Positions 30,773 through 36,154 of a DNA stretch of 36,154 nt are shown in pieces. A model generated the notes under the pieces. It saw nothing but the letters and a program-made list of their open reading frames with translations. It ran no database searches and was not told the origin of the DNA. Origin of the DNA: Tolumonas sp. GTDB taxonomy: Bacteria > Pseudomonadota > Gammaproteobacteria > Enterobacterales > Aeromonadaceae. The stretch spans positions 1 through 36,154 of the forward strand of contig SSEX01000007.1 in assembly GCA_008015085.1 (NCBI GenBank). Reading direction: 5' to 3'. Both the position numbers and the translations under genes were made by a program. The stretch's first letter is position 1. Each line of letters begins with the position of its first letter.

Positions 30773-32956
30773 ATGTCTTTACGCTACTCATTAACCGGCA
30801 GTTTCATTCTTTTTGCATTGTTTCAGATGCCCGCTCAGGCTTGCAGCGACGACAGTTGCTATCCAACCTGGGATCTGAAACGGGATCAGCTCGATACCTG
30901 CAACAACACCCCATTCCTCTCCCCGGCGAATGACAGCCGAATTAATCTGCAGCTATTACTGGCCGATCAACACCAGCAACCATTAACTGTTCCAACCAGT
31001 GACAGTTATTACAAAGAACAGGGCTACGCGCTGGTACCGTTTCCTGTCGATTTAACTGAGCCGACAGACACGACGGCAACCGGAAATGAAAATGATAAAA
31101 ATCAGCCATCACCGCTCGTCATTCTTGCTCAGCAACTTGGCGTCAGTGCAGATGATGCCAATAATCTGCTGACCCAAACTAGTGTCTGGGAAGGTAGTCG
31201 CTGTACCTCCAATAATCAGCAAACCGCACAAACTTATCTACAGCAGTTAGCGCAGGAAAAAGAACTACCGGCAGAAGAGCGTACCGCACTGGCACAAAGT
31301 CGCTTAGCTATTCTGCAAAGTTGTGACAATGAGCCAGCCGCACAGACTGATTTATTGCCACAGAACATCCACTCCCCTACAGGTCAACTGTTTGCCAGCT
31401 ACCTGCAAGGTGCCCAGGCGTTCTACAACGGCGATTTTACCCAATCTATTGCAGTCTTTAATGCGCTGAGCTTATCAACCCACCCTTGGCTGAAAGAAAC
31501 AGCCATATACATGAAGGGCCGCATTTTCCTCAATACCGCCCAACAAAATGCGTTTGATGAAATGGGATTCCCGGATAACAGCAAAACTGACATGGCCTCG
31601 CTGCAGGCAGCAGAATCCGCATTTAACAGTTATCTGACTGAGTACCCGAAAGGCCAATATGCAGCCTCAGCTAATGGCTTATTACGTCGCGTTTACTGGC
31701 TGATGAATGATCAGTCTCGTCTGGCCCAATCGTATGCTTACTGGTTTACTCATCCGCTGACCGACACCAATATCACAGCCAACCAGCTGGTACAGGAGAT
31801 CGACAACAAATTACTGCTTTCATACAGTGATACCAGCAAAATTGAAGATCCGCAGTTACTAGCCATCATTGACCTGATGCTCATGCGCCGTCGCAGTGAA
31901 GATGATTCCCGCCCACCATTCACGCTGGCGGAACTGCAATCACAGCAGGCTCGTTTTGCCAAACAGCCAGAATTGTATAACTACCTGCTGGGCGCCTATG
32001 CGCTGTATGTTGAAAAAGATGCGGACAAAGCGCTGACGATTCTGCCGGAGATCAACACCGAACAGCTCCTCAGTTATCAAGCATTCAGTCAGCAAACGCT
32101 GCGCGGATTTGCACTGGAAAGCAAAGAACAGTGGCAGGACGCCGAACAGTTATGGCTGAAACTGCTATCAAAGGCCAGTAACCCACTGCAACGCCAGCAA
32201 ACTGAGCTGGCTCTGGCTATGAATTACGAACGTAGTCAGAATATCGACAAGGTCTTTGCAGACAAATCCCCTGTCAAAACACCGATGATCCGCGAGATCC
32301 TGCTACGTAACATTGCCTCCCCGGCACTGCTGCGTAAACAAATCACCCACCCGGTATCGGCACAAGAGCATGACATCGCGCTGTTTACTCTGTTATTCAA
32401 AGACCTGACTCGTAGCGCCTATGCTGATTTTCTGAAAGACATCCAGTTGCTACCAGAGAATACCAGCACCACACCGCTGTTTATGGGCAGCACCTATGCC
32501 ACGCCGCAATCATTGGCACTCTTTAAATGGGATGGCAAAAATGCGACCGATTATCAGTGTCCGGCGCTAACCGAGGTAGTCCAGACTCTACAGAATAACA
32601 ACGCGCATCCGCAGGCACTGAACTGTCTGGGCGAATTCATATTACGGCAAGGACTGGATGATTTTCCGCTGAACAGCCAGCCAGATCTGCATGAGCTGGG
32701 CGGCACCACGACACAGTTTGACGGAAAAGTTTTCTCCCGGCTGGATGGTTATCAGCAGGTCATTGCCAATAAGCAGGCGCCGCACACGGATAAAGCCTAC
32801 GCGCTTTACCGCGCTATCAACTGCTTTGCACCCAGTGGCTATAACGGATGCGGCTCTCAGGAAATCCCCGTTGAAAAACGCAAGCAGTGGTTCCAGACTC
32901 TGAAATCTCAGTTCAGTGATACACCGTGGTCTAAACAGCTGAAATACTACTGGTAA
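30773..32956 (+). CDS. Large periplasmic helical-repeat (TPR-like) protein of unknown function
   Basis: A 727-residue secreted protein I do not recognise. A signal peptide (MSLRYSLTGSFILFALFQMPAQA) is cut before CSDDSC; AQAC is not a lipobox, so it is probably soluble in the periplasm. It has nine cysteines, mostly at the two ends. The middle looks like tetratricopeptide-type helical repeats, for example FASYLQGAQAFYNGDFTQS, LQAAESAFNSYLTEYPKGQY and LLGAYALYVEKDADKALTIL. Such scaffolds usually bind partner proteins. Its stop codon shares a base with the ATG of the DUF3142 gene, so the two are one operon. Confidence 0.82.
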   Translation: MSLRYSLTGSFILFALFQMPAQACSDDSCYPTWDLKRDQLDTCNNTPFLSPANDSRINLQLLLADQHQQPLTVPTSDSYYKEQGYALVPFPVDLTEPTDTTATGNENDKNQPSPLVILAQQLGVSADDANNLLTQTSVWEGSRCTSNNQQTAQTYLQQLAQEKELPAEERTALAQSRLAILQSCDNEPAAQTDLLPQNIHSPTGQLFASYLQGAQAFYNGDFTQSIAVFNALSLSTHPWLKETAIYMKGRIFLNTAQQNAFDEMGFPDNSKTDMASLQAAESAFNSYLTEYPKGQYAASANGLLRRVYWLMNDQSRLAQSYAYWFTHPLTDTNITANQLVQEIDNKLLLSYSDTSKIEDPQLLAIIDLMLMRRRSEDDSRPPFTLAELQSQQARFAKQPELYNYLLGAYALYVEKDADKALTILPEINTEQLLSYQAFSQQTLRGFALESKEQWQDAEQLWLKLLSKASNPLQRQQTELALAMNYERSQNIDKVFADKSPVKTPMIREILLRNIASPALLRKQITHPVSAQEHDIALFTLLFKDLTRSAYADFLKDIQLLPENTSTTPLFMGSTYATPQSLALFKWDGKNATDYQCPALTEVVQTLQNNNAHPQALNCLGEFILRQGLDDFPLNSQPDLHELGGTTTQFDGKVFSRLDGYQQVIANKQAPHTDKAYALYRAINCFAPSGYNGCGSQEIPVEKRKQWFQTLKSQFSDTPWSKQLKYYW

Positions 32957-33657
32957 TGATCCGGCTTTTATTCCTCTTCCTGCTGACAGGAATGCCTTTT
33001 CTGTCAGCTCATGCCAACGTTAATGCAGCTCAGTATGACGAATTCTGGTTGTGGAGCGCTGTCCGCCCGCAACCGGTTCTGGCTCAAGCCAAAACACTGT
33101 ATATCCTGCAGGGGCAAATCAGTGAACAGCGAGGTATCAGTCGCTTTATTCCACAAGGGATCGCCGTTCCTAGATTACATCATGGTCAGGTCTGGCTGAC
33201 TTACCGGGTAGAAACACTCAACTGGTCAGATAATATTTACCGCAGCATCCGCCAGCAGCTCATCCGCTGGCAAAAGCAGGGCAACCCGGTAGCCGGAATA
33301 CAGATCGATTTTGATGCACGGACCTTGCGTATGCAGGAATATATTGCCTTTCTTACAACCCTGCGCCAGCAGCTGCCGGAACAATATGCCTTGAGTATTA
33401 CCGGATTACTTGACTGGAGTAACCACACATCGCCGGAACTGGTGAATCAGCTGGCGGATGTAGTGGATGAAGTGGTGATACAAACCTATCAGGGACGTCA
33501 TACCATCCCAACCTATGCGGCTTATCTGTCCCGACTGGTGAATCTCACAATCCCGTTCAAGATCGGGCTGGTACAGCATGGCGAATGGCAGGCCCCGGCT
33601 TATTTGCAAAAATCAGCCTGGTTCCGGGGCTATGTGGTTTTTCTGCTGAATGATTAA
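32956..33657 (+). CDS. DUF3142 protein, secreted, glycoside-hydrolase-like
   Basis: A 233-residue protein with a signal peptide (MIRLLFLFLLTGMPFLSAHA). It shows the DUF3142 pattern: FWLWSAVRP at the start, PVAGIQIDFDARTLRMQEYI in the middle, then YALSITGLLDWSN, VDEVVIQTYQGR and PFKIGLVQHGEW. These read as successive strands of a TIM-barrel, with IDFD carrying candidate catalytic acids. A carbohydrate role is possible, but the family has no established activity that I know of. TAATG overlap with the preceding gene implies translational coupling. It converges on nudE; the stop codons share TTAA. Confidence 0.8.
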   Translation: MIRLLFLFLLTGMPFLSAHANVNAAQYDEFWLWSAVRPQPVLAQAKTLYILQGQISEQRGISRFIPQGIAVPRLHHGQVWLTYRVETLNWSDNIYRSIRQQLIRWQKQGNPVAGIQIDFDARTLRMQEYIAFLTTLRQQLPEQYALSITGLLDWSNHTSPELVNQLADVVDEVVIQTYQGRHTIPTYAAYLSRLVNLTIPFKIGLVQHGEWQAPAYLQKSAWFRGYVVFLLND

Positions 33658-34244
33658 TCTTGCTGTGCTGATGGCGACTCTTGTCTGCTTTGACGTAAAA
33701 ACAGCAGCAACGCCGCGACACTGCGAGCTTCGTGAAACTGCGGATGATCCAGCAAGGCTTCCGCATCATGTAGCGGCCAGGGCACGACTTCCAGCTCTTC
33801 TGGTTCATCCCCGGCTAACTGCTGTGGATACAGGTCGTGCGCCATAAAGATCGCCATCTTGGCATTCATAAACCCTGGCGCCAGCGACACCTGTTTCATA
33901 AAAGTAAGGGCTCCGGCCGCCATTCCGATCTCTTCCTGCAATTCCCGGTTGGCGGCCTCCTCATCGGTTTCACCGGCGTCTACCAGCCCCTTGGGAAAAC
34001 CAAGCTCATAAGTATGAGTGCCTGCGGCATACTCCCGAATCAACAGCAAAGTATCGTTGTTCAGCACTGGCACAATCATCACTGCATGCCGGTTACCGCC
34101 GGGGATCCGTTCATAAACACGTTCTTCACCGTTACTGAAGCGAAGCTGCAAAGCCTCTACCCGGAACAGCCTGCTCTGCGCCACCACTTCCTGACGCAGG
34201 ATGACAGGCAATGCCTTTTCCGTCTTCATTGATTTATCTGACAT
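33654..34244 (-). CDS. nudE: ADP-compounds hydrolase NudE (Nudix)
   Basis: A 196-residue Nudix hydrolase. The Nudix box reads G-x5-E then RELQEEIGM, preceded by YELGFPKGLVDAGE, which is typical of NudE. The N-terminal SRLFRVEALQLRFSNGEERV and IREYAAGTHTYELGFPKG further separate it from NudF. It hydrolyses ADP-ribose, Ap3A and NADH-type compounds. The stop codon overlaps the convergent DUF3142 gene. It diverges from gspC; a 7-bp inverted repeat (34256-34262 and 34271-34277) lies in its 5' region. The Shine-Dalgarno is weak. Confidence 0.92.
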   Translation of the reverse strand: MSDKSMKTEKALPVILRQEVVAQSRLFRVEALQLRFSNGEERVYERIPGGNRHAVMIVPVLNNDTLLLIREYAAGTHTYELGFPKGLVDAGETDEEAANRELQEEIGMAAGALTFMKQVSLAPGFMNAKMAIFMAHDLYPQQLAGDEPEELEVVPWPLHDAEALLDHPQFHEARSVAALLLFLRQSRQESPSAQQD

Positions 34245-34422
34245 GAAAACCGCACGATGTTAAAAAACAGTAACATCAGTATATCTTTAGCTGTTCTGAC
34301 TGTCTTTGCCGATATTGCTGATTTTAACCACGGTTTTATGCGACTATTACTGCAAACAGTTGTATCAGGTGATATCACATAGCAAAATGTGACCCCCTAA
34401 GCACGGGAATAAGAGAATAAGA

Positions 34423-35274
34423 ATGCAGGTCATTACCATCAGAAACTGGCTGCTCAGCGATGCTTCGCTCCATACCCTGCGAAAGCTTGTGACAGTGTTA
34501 TTGTTGCTCGGCTGCAGTTATCTACTGGCCATCCTGACCTGGCAATTGTTTTCTGCTACACCAGATGTTCGGCCTGTAACACCCCGTTTGCATAATACCA
34601 TGCCTGTCGCTGGCAATCGGCCTGACAGTCAGCGGCTGACAATCATCAACAATGCGGCATTATTCGGCACAGCCGCCAAACCGGAATCAACAGCACAAAC
34701 ATCCGCACCCCGAAGCCGGCTAAATGCTCAGCTTACCGGCATCATGGCCAGCAGTGTTCCCAGTCGTTCTATCGCCATTATTGCCCGTAACGGTCAGCAA
34801 CAAAGCTATGTCACGGGTGATGTCATCCAAGGAACTGATGCCCGTATTACCAGTATCCTGCCTGATCGGGTGATCATCAGCCGCCAGGCTCAGGAAGAAG
34901 CCTTGTTACTCGATGATGATGCGACTACCGCTACGCCCACGGCCAATGCGCCGGCAAACAATGCTATCGCTGGAGTACGCCAGCAAATTCTGAAAAATCC
35001 CGGTCGCTTAATGGATTACATCAACATTTCACCAGTCCGGGAAAATAATCAGCTCAAAGGTTATCGGTTAAATCCGGGACGTAATCCGGCTTTTTTTGCC
35101 CAATCCGGCTTACAGCCTGATGATCTGGCCATCAGCATCAATGGACTGGATCTGCGTAATAACGCTGATGCCGCACAAGCCATGCAGCAGCTGACCCGTC
35201 AGACCGAAATGAATGTGACGGTAGAGCGCAACGGCGTCGAACAGGACATCTACATAAATCTGGAACAACCATAA
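34423..35274 (+). CDS. gspC: Type II secretion system protein C
   Basis: A 283-residue bitopic membrane protein. A single helix (about 22-46, LVTVLLLLGCSYLLAILTWQ) is followed by the periplasmic homology region (LNAQLTGIMASSVPSRSIAI, ITSILPDRVIISRQ) and a C-terminal PDZ-like domain (GYRLNPGRNPAFFAQSGLQP, DLAISINGLDLRN, VTVERNGVEQDI). GspC links the inner-membrane platform to the secretin GspD and helps choose substrates. It is the first gene of the gsp operon, with gspD 2 bases after its stop; it is called exeC in Aeromonas. A 10-bp palindrome GTGATATCAC (34369-34378) lies upstream. Confidence 0.93.
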   Translation: MQVITIRNWLLSDASLHTLRKLVTVLLLLGCSYLLAILTWQLFSATPDVRPVTPRLHNTMPVAGNRPDSQRLTIINNAALFGTAAKPESTAQTSAPRSRLNAQLTGIMASSVPSRSIAIIARNGQQQSYVTGDVIQGTDARITSILPDRVIISRQAQEEALLLDDDATTATPTANAPANNAIAGVRQQILKNPGRLMDYINISPVRENNQLKGYRLNPGRNPAFFAQSGLQPDDLAISINGLDLRNNADAAQAMQQLTRQTEMNVTVERNGVEQDIYINLEQP

Positions 35275-35276
35275 GC

Positions 35277-36154
35277 ATGCAGAGTTATAAAAATAATATG
35301 AAACAGTTTCTCAAACGCAGCCTGGTGATTGGTTGTTTGTGTAGCCAACTCGGGCTTCCGTCAGCATCCGCGGCTGAATACTCTGCCAGTTTCAAAGGCA
35401 CCAATATTGAGGAATTCATTAACACCGTCGGTAAAAACCTCAACAAAACCATCATTGTTGATCCGAGTGTAAAAGGCACAATCAATGTACGCAGTTATGA
35501 TCTGCTGAATGAAGATCAGTATTATCAGTTTTTCCTCAGTGTGCTTGATGTATACGGTTTTGCGGTCGTTCCGATGCCCAATGGCGTACTGAAAGTCGTT
35601 AAAGCGCAGAATGCAAAGACATCGGCCATTCCGGTGGCTGATGATGCCAAACCAGGCAGCGGTGATGAGATGGTCACCCGCGTGGTACCGGTGCGGAATG
35701 TCTCTGTGCGCGAGCTGGCGCCACTACTGCGTCAGCTCAACGATAATGCCGGTGGCGGTAACGTTGTCCACTACGAGCCTTCCAATGTGCTGCTATTAAC
35801 CGGGCGAGCCGCAGTAGTCAACCGACTGGTGGAAATCGTACGCAGGGTCGATAAAGTCGGAAACGAGAATGTTGATGTTATTAAGCTCAAATACGCTTCC
35901 GCCAGTGAAATGGTTCGTCTGATCACGGCCCTGACCAAAAATGAAAAAAACAACCTGACCAGTGTCCTGACGCCCAAAGTGGTCGCCGATGAACGAACTA
36001 ACCCAGTCGTGATCAGCGGTGAAACTCAGGGGCGGCAACGTATTGTTACCATGATCCGCCAACTCGACCGTGAGCAGCAAAGTCAGGGTAATACCCGAGT
36101 GTTCTACCTGAAATACGCGCAGGCCAAAAATCTGGTCGATGTCTTAAGTGGCAC
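35277..36154 (+). CDS. gspD: Type II secretion secretin GspD, N-terminal part
   Basis: The open frame runs from ATG 35277 off the right edge (~292 codons visible). A signal peptide (core LVIGCLCSQLGLPSASAA) is followed by the N0 domain (SASFKGTNIEEFINTVGKNL, IIVDPSVKGTINVRS), N1 (VVPVRNVSVRELAPLLRQL, NVLLLTGRAAVVNRLVEI) and N2 (VIKLKYASASEMVRLI), then the start of N3. GspD forms the outer-membrane secretin channel. It follows gspC by 2 bases. A second in-frame ATG at 35298 gives a more typical signal peptide; neither has a clear Shine-Dalgarno, so translation is probably coupled to gspC. Confidence 0.95.
   Translation, partial: MQSYKNNMKQFLKRSLVIGCLCSQLGLPSASAAEYSASFKGTNIEEFINTVGKNLNKTIIVDPSVKGTINVRSYDLLNEDQYYQFFLSVLDVYGFAVVPMPNGVLKVVKAQNAKTSAIPVADDAKPGSGDEMVTRVVPVRNVSVRELAPLLRQLNDNAGGGNVVHYEPSNVLLLTGRAAVVNRLVEIVRRVDKVGNENVDVIKLKYASASEMVRLITALTKNEKNNLTSVLTPKVVADERTNPVVISGETQGRQRIVTMIRQLDREQQSQGNTRVFYLKYAQAKNLVDVLSG

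Noticed and set aside
34369-34378. GTGATATCAC palindrome upstream of gspC as a CRP site
   Set aside because: It lacks the TGTGA-N6-TCACA spacing; only a half-site fits.

Overview
The window is about 36 kb of gammaproteobacterial chromosome of roughly 50% GC with dense, mostly single-copy core genes. Gene content and order (parE-yqiA-cpdA-yqiB-nudF, tolC, hldE/lpxL, speA, btuB/trmA, argO/argP, nudE next to gspCD, a Na+-pump oxaloacetate decarboxylase) fit the Aeromonadales. A Tolumonas-like organism is my best guess, made from gene content and base composition only. I saw no tRNA, rRNA, insertion sequence or CRISPR array.

Layout. 1-750: start of an oadG-oadA operon (minus). 751-1317: gene-free stretch holding a decayed 3' end of an EAL-domain gene. 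1318-3736: DUF1127 protein, SulP transporter, and a small ribbon-helix-helix protein with a palindrome at its promoter. 3811-8293: minus-strand run nudF-yqiB-cpdA-yqiA-parE. 8384-13528: TetR regulator with two palindromic operators, periplasmic adaptor, ABC ATPase, ABC-2 permease, then tolC. 13612-15860: convergent tehA and a ferric-reductase-like flavocytochrome. 15982-18511: divergent hldE, broken by an in-frame amber codon, and lpxL. 18634-21399: periplasmic alpha-carbonic anhydrase, nrdG, and a DASS-family transporter whose Shine-Dalgarno sequence is locked in a hairpin. 21658-25713: speA, then btuB with its cobalamin riboswitch. 25831-28940: a cysteine-free DUF5610-like protein, trmA, and a small heat-shock protein behind a sigma32-type promoter. 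29042-30661: divergent argO/argP. 30773-33657: two-gene operon of unknown function (727-aa periplasmic helical-repeat protein plus a DUF3142 protein). 33654-34244: nudE. 34423-end: start of the type II secretion operon (gspC, gspD).

Most notable points. (1) A compact CecR/YbhGFS-like tripartite exporter sits immediately upstream of tolC, exactly where E. coli has the bare nudF/tolC boundary, so regulator, adaptor, ATPase, permease and outer-membrane channel are contiguous. (2) Two single-codon lesions lie in conserved genes about 2 kb apart: an amber codon in hldE, and a His-to-Asn change at a zinc ligand of the carbonic anhydrase. (3) Several cis-regulatory elements can be read directly: two TetR-type palindromes 52 bp apart, an RHH-gene palindrome, the SD-masking hairpin, and the btuB riboswitch with a visible competing helix. 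(4) The DUF3142 operon and the DUF5610-like gene are the least understood coding regions. All calls come from reading the sequence; no database search was run.
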